Assembly: GCA_900769075.1 (NCBI GenBank)
Contig: CAAGFE010000111.1
Span: 1 to 64,000, forward strand
Direction: 5' to 3'
Origin: Clostridia bacterium
GTDB taxonomy: Bacteria; Bacillota; Clostridia; Christensenellales; Aristaeellaceae
DNA length: 64,000 nt
Below are positions 49,667-58,447 of this stretch, one piece after another (within the stretch, counting starts at the first letter, position 1; every line of letters starts with the position of its first letter). Under the pieces are notes generated by a model, which ran no database searches, was not told the DNA's origin, and saw nothing but the letters and a program-made list of their open reading frames with translations. Position numbers and translations under genes: made by a program.

Positions 49667-50645
49667 GAAAAAAGCAAAGGCAGAGCAGGAAATCGCCATC
49701 ACGCCGAAGAAACCTAATAAGCGTGAAAAGAACCCGCACGATAAGCACAGAATCACAAAGCGCAAGCTCCGCGACTGGATGTATGGCTACATCTTCCTCG
49801 CCCCGTGGATTATCGGCATCCTCTTCTTCTTCGTCTGGGCCATGGGGCAGTCGCTGAACTATTCCGTACACAAGATCGTCATGGACAACGGCGTGCAGAC
49901 CTACCCGCTGGAACACTGGTATGACAACTATGCCGCCGTGTTCTCGCTGGAGACCAATCTGCCGACCACCCTGGGCTCCTTTGCAATCTCCCTGGTGCTG
50001 CAGGTGCCGATCATCATCGCGTTCTCGCTGATCATCGCCATGCTGCTCAACAGCAAGATCCGCTGCCGCGGCCTGTTCCGCATGATCTTCTTCCTGCCGG
50101 TGATCATCGCTACCGGCCCGGTGATGAACATGCTGACCGCCCAGGGCGCCGCGTCGGTGCCCATGATGTCCGATGGCAGCTTGCTGAATCTGCTCTCCGG
50201 GCTGCCCCAATTCCTGCTGGAACCCATCACCGAGCTGTTCAACAGCCTGATCCTGATCCTGTGGAATTCCGGCATCCAGATCCTGATCTTCCTGTCCGGC
50301 TTGCAGAAGGTGTCCACCACCATGTATGAGGCCGCGAAGATTGACGGCGCCAGCGGCTGGGAGACCTTCTGGAAGATCACCCTGCCCACGGTGAAGCCCA
50401 TCATCCTGCTCAACGCCATCTACACCGTGGTGTCCCTGGCCACCGGCGGCACGAACGAAATCATCGAGCTGATCTACGCGGCCACCTATACCACCCCCTG
50501 GACGAAGGGGTACAGCTACGGCATGGCCTTCTCCTGGATTTACACCGCCATCATCGGCGTGATTCTGATCGGCGTGTTCCTGCTGCTCAAGGAAAAGAGC
50601 GACAAAAAAGTCAAGTACGAGAAGAAACTCGTTACGCTGCGCTAA
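49656..50645 (+). CDS. Sugar ABC transporter permease, UgpA/MsmF type (module B, second pair)
   Basis: This 329-residue protein has a long basic N-terminus (~45 residues) before DWMYGYIFLAPWIIGILFFFV, then six membrane helices and the EAA loop YEAAKIDGASGWETFWKITLP. It overlaps the DUF5696 gene by 11 bp, with AAGGTGG upstream. Its counterpart is at 18337. Confidence 0.94.
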   Translation: MAIKKKAKAEQEIAITPKKPNKREKNPHDKHRITKRKLRDWMYGYIFLAPWIIGILFFFVWAMGQSLNYSVHKIVMDNGVQTYPLEHWYDNYAAVFSLETNLPTTLGSFAISLVLQVPIIIAFSLIIAMLLNSKIRCRGLFRMIFFLPVIIATGPVMNMLTAQGAASVPMMSDGSLLNLLSGLPQFLLEPITELFNSLILILWNSGIQILIFLSGLQKVSTTMYEAAKIDGASGWETFWKITLPTVKPIILLNAIYTVVSLATGGTNEIIELIYAATYTTPWTKGYSYGMAFSWIYTAIIGVILIGVFLLLKEKSDKKVKYEKKLVTLR

Positions 50646-50660
50646 GGAGGGGGAAAGACA

Positions 50661-51635
50661 ATGAAAATCAGACAACTCCCCAAGGATGCGCGCAAGGATT
50701 ACTACAAGAAAATTCTCTTTGGCAACAACGACCGCCGCGGTGCGATCATGACCTTCGTGGTCTATCTGCTGCTGATCACCATTGCCTTCATCTACCTGTA
50801 CCCGGTGCTGTACATGTTCTCCCGCTCGCTGATGGGCAAGTCCGACCTGCTGGATTCCTCTGCCAAGTGGATCCCTTCCTCCATCACCCTGAGCAACTAC
50901 ACCCAGGCCATCGACACGATGGATTACTGGCACTCCCTGTGGAAGAACCTCATCATCGCCGTGTCCGCCACATTGTGCCAGGTGTTTGTCACCTCCTGGG
51001 TCGGCTACGGCTTTGCGCGGTATAACTTCCCGGGCAAGATGCTCTGGATGGTGCTGCTGATCCTGTCGTTCCTGCTGCCCGCCCAGACCATCGCGGTGCC
51101 CAACTTCCTGCTGTTCAACAAGTGGCACCTGATTGACGGCTCGGTCAAGCCCTTCATCATCACCGCCGTTTCCGGCCAGGGCATCAAGAGCTGCCTGTGT
51201 ATCCTGATCTTCTACAACTTCCATCGTCAGACGCCCCAGAGCCTGATTGAAGCGGCGGAAATCGACGGCGCGGGCCACATCAAGGCCTACTTCCGCATTG
51301 CGGTGCCGCTGTGCTCCGCGGCCATCGTGGTGGTGGCGCTGTTCTCCTTCGTGTGGTACTGGAACGAGGTGGACATCGTCCGCACCTACCTGGGATCGAG
51401 CAACACCCGCGACAAGGGCCTGACGACCCTGATGCTGGAGCTGAACAAGTTCGAGGACAGCTACAACGCGGTCTACGCCACCCACGCCCAGTCCACCACG
51501 TCCACCAACCGCCTGAACGACGCCATCAAGATGGCGGGCACGATGCTCGCCGTGGCCCCGATGATGATTCTGTACATGTTCCTGCAGAAGCAGTTCGTGG
51601 AATCCATCGACCGGGCCGGCATCACCGGCGAGTAA
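50661..51635 (+). CDS. Sugar ABC transporter permease, MalG type (module B, second pair)
   Basis: This 324-residue protein has six membrane helices and the EAA loop IEAAEIDGAGHIKAYFRIAVP. AAGGAGGGGG precedes ATG 50661, 15 bp after its partner's stop. Its counterpart is at 19301; both end in FVESIDRAGITGE or a near-identical tail. Confidence 0.94.
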   Translation: MKIRQLPKDARKDYYKKILFGNNDRRGAIMTFVVYLLLITIAFIYLYPVLYMFSRSLMGKSDLLDSSAKWIPSSITLSNYTQAIDTMDYWHSLWKNLIIAVSATLCQVFVTSWVGYGFARYNFPGKMLWMVLLILSFLLPAQTIAVPNFLLFNKWHLIDGSVKPFIITAVSGQGIKSCLCILIFYNFHRQTPQSLIEAAEIDGAGHIKAYFRIAVPLCSAAIVVVALFSFVWYWNEVDIVRTYLGSSNTRDKGLTTLMLELNKFEDSYNAVYATHAQSTTSTNRLNDAIKMAGTMLAVAPMMILYMFLQKQFVESIDRAGITGE

Positions 51636-51642
51636 TCCCCTG

Positions 51643-51702
51643 CCCCGGATGCGCCGGGGAGGACATCCCATTCCCATGCATCAAAGCCTGGTCAGAGGCT
51701 TT
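51643..51702 (+). promoter_or_regulatory. Two intercistronic hairpins before the binding protein gene
   Basis: CCCCGG (51643-51648) pairs with CCGGGG (51654-51659), and AAAGCCT (51683-51689) with AGGCTTT (51696-51702). An A-rich stretch and AAAGGAGG follow. Such stems between permease and binding protein genes often protect the downstream mRNA, giving excess binding protein. Confidence 0.4.
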
Positions 51703-51726
51703 AGATAAAAAAAGGAGGACACCCCA

Positions 51727-53157
51727 ATGAAAAAGCTGGTTTCCCTGGTTCTGGCGCTGTGCATGGTGCTGTCCCTGGGCTCCTTTGCGAGCGCAGAGGG
51801 CGAGTACAACATTCCCGCCATGAACACCACCGATCCCATCACCCTGTCCGTCATGATCTGGGACGACTTCGAGATGGCCGAAGCGCTGGCCGCTTCCTTC
51901 TCGGAGATGTATCCCAACATCACCGTTGAAATCATCCGCACCACCACCGGTACCGTGACTGCGGATCTGACCAACTACGCCGCCAACGGCTCCCTGCCGG
52001 ACATCTTCATGTGGCTGGATCTGGATCCCCTGCTCGCCGCTCCCTACATGGCCGATATCGCGCCCTACCTGGAGAACGACGAGGAAGCCCAGACCAAGCT
52101 GTACTACACCATCCGCAACGCCGGCTACATTGACGGCGAGCGCTGCTTCTTCCTGGCTGGCGAGTTCCTGCCCGCAACCGTTTATCTGGACATGAACGTG
52201 TTCGAGATGCTGAACGTCGAAATGCCCGGTCAGGACTGGACCTGGGATCAGTTCGTTGAGCTGACCCAGACCATGACCGATCCCACCCAGGGCATCTGGT
52301 CCTACACCAACGGCATGTACGCCCCCGTCACCTGCGGCCCCATCGCGCTGACCGAGAACTCCATCGGCGAATTCGGCTGGAACGGCGAGAGCTACAACTT
52401 CGAGTCCGGCTGGGCCGAGTCCCTCGAGCTCCAGCTGGAGAACATCCGCCTGGGCAACACCTGCGTGGGCGGCTCCGATGCTTACCTGGCGGTTGACCCC
52501 TCCAACGAGTGGCCCGGCCAGACCGGTCATGTGGCTGTCCTGACCGACGCCTCCTGGACCCTGAACAACATCTACACCCAGCCCCTGGCACTGGATCGCG
52601 GCATCAAGATGGTGCCCTACAATCCTCCGGTGGGCGCCGAGAACTGCGGCCAGCTGGGCTTCCTGGACAATGTGTCCATCTCCGCTCAGTGCGAGCATCC
52701 CCGTGAGGCCTATGAGCTGATGAAGTACATGTTCTGGGGCAAGGATGGCTGGATGAAGCGCTGCGAGCTGTTCCCCACCCTGGTGTGGGAAGGCACCGAC
52801 CAGAAGGCCTACAATGTGCCCAACTGCTTCCCCCTGATCCAGGACGACGAGCTGAACGAGGCCTTCGCCGCGCTGCTGCCTGACCTGGGCTACTGGAATG
52901 ACTGGACCGGCTTCCTGGAGAACATCCAGAACCCCGTCACCTGGGGCGCCCGTACCATCCCCGGCTTCAACGCCTTCCTGGCCAATGCCTACAGCGGCGG
53001 CGACTTCAACGGCACCATCGGCATCGAGGCCGCTGTGTCCAATGGCTCCGCGGATCCCTGGGATTACACGGATTGGCTGGCTGAGCAGGGCCGTTACTAC
53101 TACGACCAGGCCATGTCCGCCTTCTATGACATCTACGGCAGGCCCGACGCGGAGTAA
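51727..53157 (+). CDS. Sugar ABC transporter solute-binding protein (module B)
   Basis: This 476-residue exported protein has the signal MKKLVSLVLALCMVLSLGS ending ASA/EGE, with no lipobox. It has a family-1 solute-binding fold (ITLSVMIWDDFEMAEALA, MYPNITVEIIRTT, AANGSLPDIFMWLDLD, REAYELMKYMFWG). AAAAGGAGG precedes ATG 51727. It is the counterpart of the protein at 20361. It is the last gene of the arabinanase operon; a strong terminator follows 32 bp downstream. Confidence 0.92.
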   Translation: MKKLVSLVLALCMVLSLGSFASAEGEYNIPAMNTTDPITLSVMIWDDFEMAEALAASFSEMYPNITVEIIRTTTGTVTADLTNYAANGSLPDIFMWLDLDPLLAAPYMADIAPYLENDEEAQTKLYYTIRNAGYIDGERCFFLAGEFLPATVYLDMNVFEMLNVEMPGQDWTWDQFVELTQTMTDPTQGIWSYTNGMYAPVTCGPIALTENSIGEFGWNGESYNFESGWAESLELQLENIRLGNTCVGGSDAYLAVDPSNEWPGQTGHVAVLTDASWTLNNIYTQPLALDRGIKMVPYNPPVGAENCGQLGFLDNVSISAQCEHPREAYELMKYMFWGKDGWMKRCELFPTLVWEGTDQKAYNVPNCFPLIQDDELNEAFAALLPDLGYWNDWTGFLENIQNPVTWGARTIPGFNAFLANAYSGGDFNGTIGIEAAVSNGSADPWDYTDWLAEQGRYYYDQAMSAFYDIYGRPDAE

Positions 53158-53189
53158 TCCATCTGACATCCTGCGTTTCGGTTTCCCAT

Positions 53190-53221
53190 GGGGAGCGGCC
53201 TTCGGGCTGCTCCCCTTTTTT
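53190..53221 (+). terminator. Strong rho-independent terminator of the module B operon
   Basis: An 11-bp stem (53190-53200 with 53205-53215, one mismatch) with a TTCG loop is followed by six Ts (53216-53221). Confidence 0.9.
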
Positions 53222-53273
53222 GATGGATGCTTTTCCGCCGGTTGGGAAGCGCCGTCTTTCCGCGCGGAAGCGC

Positions 53274-53301
53274 TTGCTTTTTTCCCGGCATATGGTATAA
53301 T
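53274..53301 (+). promoter_or_regulatory. Promoter of the GH51 gene pair
   Basis: TTGCTT (53274-53279), a 16-bp spacer with an extended TG motif, and a perfect TATAAT (53296-53301). An AAGCGCTT palindrome (53268-53275) overlaps the -35 and could be a LacI-family half site, though it fits cre poorly. Confidence 0.7.
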
Positions 53302-53349
53302 CGTATTATCGGGTGATTGTCACAATTCAACAAAGGAGTGAACCCACGC

Positions 53350-55302
53350 ATGAAGAAATTCGTTGCGCTGCTGCTGGCTCTTCTGCTGCCGCTGACGGCC
53401 GGCGCGTCCACCCTGACGGCAGATATGAACCATCCGACCGTCGAGATGAGCGATACCCTGTATGGCCTCTTTTTTGAGGACATCAACTACGGTGCGGACG
53501 GCGGTTTGTACGCGGAAATGCTGCAGAATCGCTCCTTTGAGTACGAGGACATCCTCAATCCCCGGGTGACGGACCATTACAACGGCTGGGGCTTCAACCT
53601 GGCCTTCGGCGCGACCGGCACCGCCACGGTGATGACCGAGCATCCGCTGAATGAGAACAACCCCACCTACATGCGCATCAGCTGCACCAAGGGTGAGTAT
53701 CGGTTTGCTAACCTGGGGTACCAGTCCACCACCTTCGCGGGAGGCATTCCTGTGGAGGAGGGCAAGACCTACCGCTGCTCCGTGTGGATGCGCAACGGCG
53801 GCGACTTTGACGGTCAGGTCGAGATTGCCCTGACCAAGCGCACCGGCAAGTCCCTCGCCGTGCCCAAGCGCTTCACCCTGACCAACGAATGGCAGAAGTA
53901 CGAGCTGAGTTTCACCTCCTCCTACACCGAGGACGCGGTGCTGTCCTTCGTCCTGCACGGGACGGGCGCGGTGGATATCGACATGGCATCCCTGATGCCC
54001 GCCGACGCCTTCGGGGCGGATTGGCCAAGCGGCGGTCTGCGGGCCGATCTGGTGCAGGCCCTGATGGATTTGCACCCTGCCTTCCTGCGCTTCCCCGGCG
54101 GCTGCATCACCGAGGGCAGCTACTACCGCAGCAATTTCTACAACTGGAAGGACACCGTCGGCCCGATTGAAACCCGCAAGGAAAACTTCAACACCTGGGG
54201 CTACATGCAATCCTATGGCCTGGGGTATTACGAGTATTTCATGCTGGCGGAAGCCCTCGGCGCGCAGCCCCTGCCGGTGGTGCACAGCGGATTGCTCTGC
54301 CAGGCCCGCGACACCAAGGAGGAATCCCTCACCATCGCCGAAACGAAGGAATACGCCCAGGACATTCTCGACCTGATCGAATTCGCCAACGGCGATGTGA
54401 CGACCACCTGGGGTGCACTCCGGGCGGAGATGGGGCATCCCGAGCCCTTCCACCTCAAGTACCTGGGCATCGGCAACGAAAACTGGGACAGCCCCTACTG
54501 GAACCGCTTTGATGTGCTGTACAAGGCAGTGAAGGCCGCCTACCCGGAGATCGAGATCATTTCCTCCGCCGGGCCGGTGGCGGAGGGCGCGCTCCCGGCC
54601 TACGCCTGGCGGGTGATCCGCGCCAAGTACCCGGACACCATCGTGGACGAGCATTACTACATGGGCGTCGACTGGTTCCTGAACAACGTCAGCCGCTATG
54701 ACAGCTATCCCCGCACCACCCGCGTGTTCGTGGGGGAATATGCCGCCCATGAGGCCGTCCAGGCCAACGGCCGCCGGCCCAACAGCCTGTACAGCGCCCT
54801 GTGCGAGGCGGCCTACATGACCGGCCTGGAGCGCAACAGCGATGTGGTGGTCATGGCTTCCTACGCGCCCCTGCTGGCCCGGGAGGGCATGCAGCAGTGG
54901 ACGCCGGACATGATCTGGTTCAACGCCCGGGAGGTGCTGCTGACCCCGAACTACCATGTGCAGGCGATGTTCGCCGCCACGGTGGGCGATCAGGTGGTGG
55001 AGAGCAGCTACGAGGGCGACAACGGGCTGCTCTACCATGTTGTCTCCCGGACGGAGGACAAGCTCTACGTCAAGCTGGTGAATGTTTCCGACAATGCGGA
55101 GGACATGACGCTGAAGCTGGCGGGCGTTCCCGATGGGACGGCAGCCTTCACCCAGCTGACGGGCGAGAAGAACGCCATCAACACCTTCGCCAACAAGGAG
55201 CGGGTGGCGCCGGTGACCGGTGAATCCGCCATCTCCGGCGGCAAAATGTCCCTCACCCTCCCCGCCTATTCCGTCACCATCCTGACCTTTGCAACCAAAT
55301 AA
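53350..55302 (+). CDS. Secreted alpha-L-arabinofuranosidase, GH51 family
   Basis: This 650-residue protein has a signal peptide (ALLLALLLPLTAGAS). The N-terminal segment LYGLFFEDINYGADGGLYAEM is typical of the large secreted GH51 type. A CBM4-like jelly roll is inserted at ~75-215. The TIM barrel follows with acid/base Glu377 (GNENWD) and nucleophile Glu434 (VDEHYY). A C-terminal beta sandwich ends in LPAYSVTILTF. The start is ATG 53350 (AAAGGAG ~11 nt upstream). It removes arabinofuranose side chains from arabinan or arabinoxylan outside the cell. It shares a transcript with the cytosolic GH51 gene 35 bp downstream. Confidence 0.93.
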   Translation: MKKFVALLLALLLPLTAGASTLTADMNHPTVEMSDTLYGLFFEDINYGADGGLYAEMLQNRSFEYEDILNPRVTDHYNGWGFNLAFGATGTATVMTEHPLNENNPTYMRISCTKGEYRFANLGYQSTTFAGGIPVEEGKTYRCSVWMRNGGDFDGQVEIALTKRTGKSLAVPKRFTLTNEWQKYELSFTSSYTEDAVLSFVLHGTGAVDIDMASLMPADAFGADWPSGGLRADLVQALMDLHPAFLRFPGGCITEGSYYRSNFYNWKDTVGPIETRKENFNTWGYMQSYGLGYYEYFMLAEALGAQPLPVVHSGLLCQARDTKEESLTIAETKEYAQDILDLIEFANGDVTTTWGALRAEMGHPEPFHLKYLGIGNENWDSPYWNRFDVLYKAVKAAYPEIEIISSAGPVAEGALPAYAWRVIRAKYPDTIVDEHYYMGVDWFLNNVSRYDSYPRTTRVFVGEYAAHEAVQANGRRPNSLYSALCEAAYMTGLERNSDVVVMASYAPLLAREGMQQWTPDMIWFNAREVLLTPNYHVQAMFAATVGDQVVESSYEGDNGLLYHVVSRTEDKLYVKLVNVSDNAEDMTLKLAGVPDGTAAFTQLTGEKNAINTFANKERVAPVTGESAISGGKMSLTLPAYSVTILTFATK

Positions 55303-55337
55303 TCCCCGGCTGCACCGGGTGAAAACGGAGGATGCCC

Positions 55338-56837
55338 ATGAAAAACGCCAAGCTGATTCTGGACAAGGATTACGTCATTTCCGACATCGACAAGCGCCTG
55401 TACGGCTCCTTCATCGAGCATCTGGGCCGCGCGGTGTACACCGGCATCTACGAGCCGAAGCATCCCCTGGCGGATGAGCAGGGCTTCCGCCAGGACGTGC
55501 TGGAGCTGGTGCGCCGCCTGAACGTGCCCGTGGTGCGCTATCCCGGCGGCAACTTTGTGTCCGGCTTCCGCTGGGAGGATTCCGTCGGCCCCAAGGAGGA
55601 ACGCCCCCGCCGCCTGGATCTGGCCTGGAAAACCACCGAGCCCAACACCTTCGGCCTGCACGAGTTTGTCGACTGGGCGAAGAAGGCCAACACCGAGGTG
55701 ATGTACGCCATCAACCTGGGCACCCGCGGCGTGGCGGAAGCCCAGGATGTGGTGGAATACTGCAACCACAAGGGCGGCAGCTACTGGTCCGACAAGCGCA
55801 TTGCCAACGGCGCGGCGGATCCCTTCGGCATCAAGCTGTGGTGCCTGGGCAACGAGATGGACGGCCCCTGGCAGACCGGCGCCAAAACGGCCACCGAGTA
55901 CGGCCGCCTCGCCAACGAGGCCGCGAAGGTCATGAAGTGGGTCGATCCCACCATCGAAACCGTGGCCTGCGGTTCCTCCGGCTCCACCATGCCCACCTTC
56001 GGTTCCTGGGAGTACGAGGTGCTGGATCAGTGCTACAGCAACGTGGATTATGTGTCCCTGCACCGCTACTACGGCAACCCCCACAACGACACGCCGGACT
56101 TCCTCGCTTCCTCCCTCGATCTGGATGAGTTCATCAAAACCGTCGCCTGCATCTGTGACACCGTGAAGGGCAAGAAGCACGCCAAGAAGCGGGTTCACCT
56201 GTCCCTGGACGAGTGGAACGTGTGGTACCACTCCAACCAGCAGGATCAGCAGCTGTACAAGCGCGAGCCCTGGGGCACCGCGCTCCACCTGCTGGAGGAC
56301 GTGTACAACTTCGAGGATGCGCTGCTGGTCGGCCTGATGCTGATCACCATGCTCCACAATGCCGACCGGGTGAAGATCGGCTGCCTGGCCCAGCTGGTGA
56401 ACGTCATCGCCCCCATCATGACCCGCGAGAAGGGCGGCGCGTGGGCGCAGACGATCTTCTACCCGATGATGGACGCCTCCGTGTACGGGCGCGGCAAGTC
56501 CCTGCGGCCCATCATCACCACCGACAAGCACGATACCAAGCACTTCAACGATGTCCCCACCATGGACGCCGCCGCCACCATGGATGAAGCCGGCAATGTG
56601 ACCATCTTCGCCGTCAACCGCGACCTGGCGGAGCCGGTGAAGCTCCGGCTGGATCTGCGTGCTTTCGGCGGTATGAAGCCTGCCTTCCATACCGTGCTCC
56701 ACCATGACGACATGAAGGCCGTCAACACCGAGGAGCACCCCGACGAGGTGAAGCCCGTGCAGGTGCCCGTGGTGATCGAGGATGACTGCATTGTGCTGCC
56801 CGCCGCCAGCTGGAACGTGATCCGCTTCGTCAAGTAA
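55338..56837 (+). CDS. abfA: Cytosolic alpha-L-arabinofuranosidase, GH51 family (AbfA type)
   Basis: This 499-residue protein has no signal peptide. IDKRLYGSFIEHLGRAVYTGIYEP is the classic AbfA start, followed by the barrel with acid/base Glu173 (LGNEMDG) and nucleophile Glu292 (LDEWNVWY), then a C-terminal beta sandwich. The length matches the Bacillus/Geobacillus enzymes (about 500). The start is ATG 55338 because GGAGG is 6 nt upstream; ATG 55332 abuts that site. It hydrolyses imported arabino-oligosaccharides to arabinose and so completes the route begun by the arabinanase and module B. Confidence 0.95.
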   Translation: MKNAKLILDKDYVISDIDKRLYGSFIEHLGRAVYTGIYEPKHPLADEQGFRQDVLELVRRLNVPVVRYPGGNFVSGFRWEDSVGPKEERPRRLDLAWKTTEPNTFGLHEFVDWAKKANTEVMYAINLGTRGVAEAQDVVEYCNHKGGSYWSDKRIANGAADPFGIKLWCLGNEMDGPWQTGAKTATEYGRLANEAAKVMKWVDPTIETVACGSSGSTMPTFGSWEYEVLDQCYSNVDYVSLHRYYGNPHNDTPDFLASSLDLDEFIKTVACICDTVKGKKHAKKRVHLSLDEWNVWYHSNQQDQQLYKREPWGTALHLLEDVYNFEDALLVGLMLITMLHNADRVKIGCLAQLVNVIAPIMTREKGGAWAQTIFYPMMDASVYGRGKSLRPIITTDKHDTKHFNDVPTMDAAATMDEAGNVTIFAVNRDLAEPVKLRLDLRAFGGMKPAFHTVLHHDDMKAVNTEEHPDEVKPVQVPVVIEDDCIVLPAASWNVIRFVK

Positions 56838-56845
56838 ATCCACCC

Positions 56846-57100
56846 CCTGAGGCGCGTTGTGCAAAACATAACGCGCCTCAAAGCATCGACAAAGTCGATG
56901 ATTTGCAGGCCCTCAAAAAGGGCTGCAAGGCAAGGCGACAAGCCTGCAAACGAGGGAGTTTACATGGATGTAAATGACCGAGATTTGCAGGTGCAGTCAA
57001 CGAAGCAAGCGCATCCCTCTGCCTTGGGCAGAGGAATGCGCGGTTACGGCCCTTTTTGATGGCCTGAGGCGCGTTGTGCAAAACATGAGCATAACGCGCC
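56846..57100. repeat. Duplicated 24-bp hairpin repeat flanking a small element
   Basis: A 24-bp direct repeat occurs at 56846-56869 and 57063-57086. In each copy its left part pairs with a following AACGCGCC: 56849-56858 with 56870-56879 (perfect 10 bp), and 57068-57075 with 57093-57100. The first copy may serve as terminator for the GH51 pair although no T-run follows. CATCGAC/GTCGATG (56884-56900) forms a further small stem. Confidence 0.7.
56906..57066. mobile_element. MITE-like element of about 160 bp
   Basis: The ends 56906-56925 and 57047-57066 are 20-bp terminal inverted repeats that differ at about two positions (CAGGCC, TCAAAAAGGGC core). No reading frame of significance lies inside. 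Further internal short repeats occur (CCTCTGCC/GGCAGAGG around 57016-57034). It resembles a non-autonomous transposable element or a dispersed structured repeat. No obvious short target duplication was identified, and no other copy is in the window. Confidence 0.5.
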
Positions 57101-57178
57101 TTGATTTGTGTGGCAAATCCGGTCAGGATATAGTACAATCAGCACAAACAAACCGGGAATGCCGAAAGGAGAATCATC

Positions 57179-58393
57179 ATGAAAAAGCTGCTGTCCCTGG
57201 TTTTTGCACTGATTCTGAGTCTGTCCTGGGCCATTGCGGAAGAAACCCGCGGCGCGCTGGACTATCAGCCCCTGAAGGAGCTGACCGCGAAATACGGCTT
57301 CACCATCGGCGCCCCCATGAGCGCCGGTCAGCTGGGGGATTTCAATTACCGCAAGCTGCTGATCCACCATTTTGACACCATCACCGCCACCAACGAGATG
57401 AAGGCGTACTCCCTGCTGGATCAGCGGGCCAGCCAGCAGAGCGAGGACGGCATGCCCAGGATGAACTACGCCACCGCCGACAAGATGGTGAAGTTCGCCT
57501 CCGACTTCGGCCTGAAGGTGCGCGGGCATGTACTGGTCTGGGACGCCTACATGACCCCCTGGTTCTTCCATGTGGGCTACGACACCAGGAATCCCATCGC
57601 GGATCAGGAAACGCTCAAGCTCCGCATGAAGTCCTACATCGAGCAGGTCGTCACCCATTTTGAAACCCAGTTCCCCGGCGTGGTGTACTGCTGGGACGTG
57701 GTGAACGAGGCAGTGGGCGACAATCGGGGCGAGTACGTCCCGGAGGATCCCCGCCATGTCCGCACGGTGCGCAGCGGAACCTCCAATCCCTTCTATTTCT
57801 ATGTCGGATCGGATTACGTCGAGCTGGCCTTCCTCTATGCCCGCGACGTGGTGGAAGCCCTCGGCGCGGACATCAAGCTCTTCTACAACGATTACAACGC
57901 CCTGTACGACGGCAAGCGCGAGGCCATCAAGGCCCTGGTGACGAGCATCAACAGCTACGCCGTGGACGAAAACGGCAATCCCCGCAAGCTGATCGACGGC
58001 GTGGGCATGCAGGGCTACATCGGCGGCTACGGGCATCAGGAGGGCTGCATGGCTGACAGCGACGTGGCCCTGGTGCGCAAGAGCATCCAGGAATACGCCG
58101 CCCTGGGCGTGGAGGTGCAGCTGACCGAAATGTCCCTGCGCAACTACGACAAGGACAAGCAATCCGAGCATGCCGCCTTCTATGCCAAGATGTTCGAGGT
58201 GTTCTGCCAGGCCAATGAGGGCGAGGGCAATCCCCTGACCAGCGTGACCCCCTGGGGCCTGGTGGACTGCAACAACCTGCCCAGCAATCATTATTCCTGG
58301 AAGCTGAACAGCCCCTACTGCGGTCTGTTTGACCTGCGGCTGAACGTGAAGGAATCCTTCAAGGCGATTTACTCCCTGATGGGCGGCGAATAA
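57179..58393 (+). CDS. Secreted endo-1,4-beta-xylanase, GH10 family
   Basis: This 404-residue protein has a signal peptide (LLSLVFALILSLSWAIAEE). It is a single GH10 barrel with TATNEMK, GHVLVW, acid/base Glu177 in WDVVNEA and nucleophile Glu317 in LTEMS. No CBM or anchoring domain follows. It would cut the xylan backbone to xylo-oligosaccharides. AAAGGAG precedes ATG 57179. A TACAAT (57134-57139) upstream may be the -10, but a matching -35 is weak (TGGCAA at 17 bp), so the promoter may be activator dependent. Confidence 0.95.
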   Translation: MKKLLSLVFALILSLSWAIAEETRGALDYQPLKELTAKYGFTIGAPMSAGQLGDFNYRKLLIHHFDTITATNEMKAYSLLDQRASQQSEDGMPRMNYATADKMVKFASDFGLKVRGHVLVWDAYMTPWFFHVGYDTRNPIADQETLKLRMKSYIEQVVTHFETQFPGVVYCWDVVNEAVGDNRGEYVPEDPRHVRTVRSGTSNPFYFYVGSDYVELAFLYARDVVEALGADIKLFYNDYNALYDGKREAIKALVTSINSYAVDENGNPRKLIDGVGMQGYIGGYGHQEGCMADSDVALVRKSIQEYAALGVEVQLTEMSLRNYDKDKQSEHAAFYAKMFEVFCQANEGEGNPLTSVTPWGLVDCNNLPSNHYSWKLNSPYCGLFDLRLNVKESFKAIYSLMGGE

Positions 58394-58403
58394 GGCACAA
58401 GAA

Positions 58404-58433
58404 GAGCAGCGTCGAGTGACATCGGCGCTGCTC
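58404..58433. terminator. Hairpin between xylanase and SufB-like genes
   Basis: A perfect 8-bp stem (58404-58411 with 58426-58433) stands between convergent genes. No long T-tract is seen on either side, so it is a weak terminator or shared barrier. Confidence 0.5.
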
Positions 58434-58447
58434 ATTGCATATTCGGA

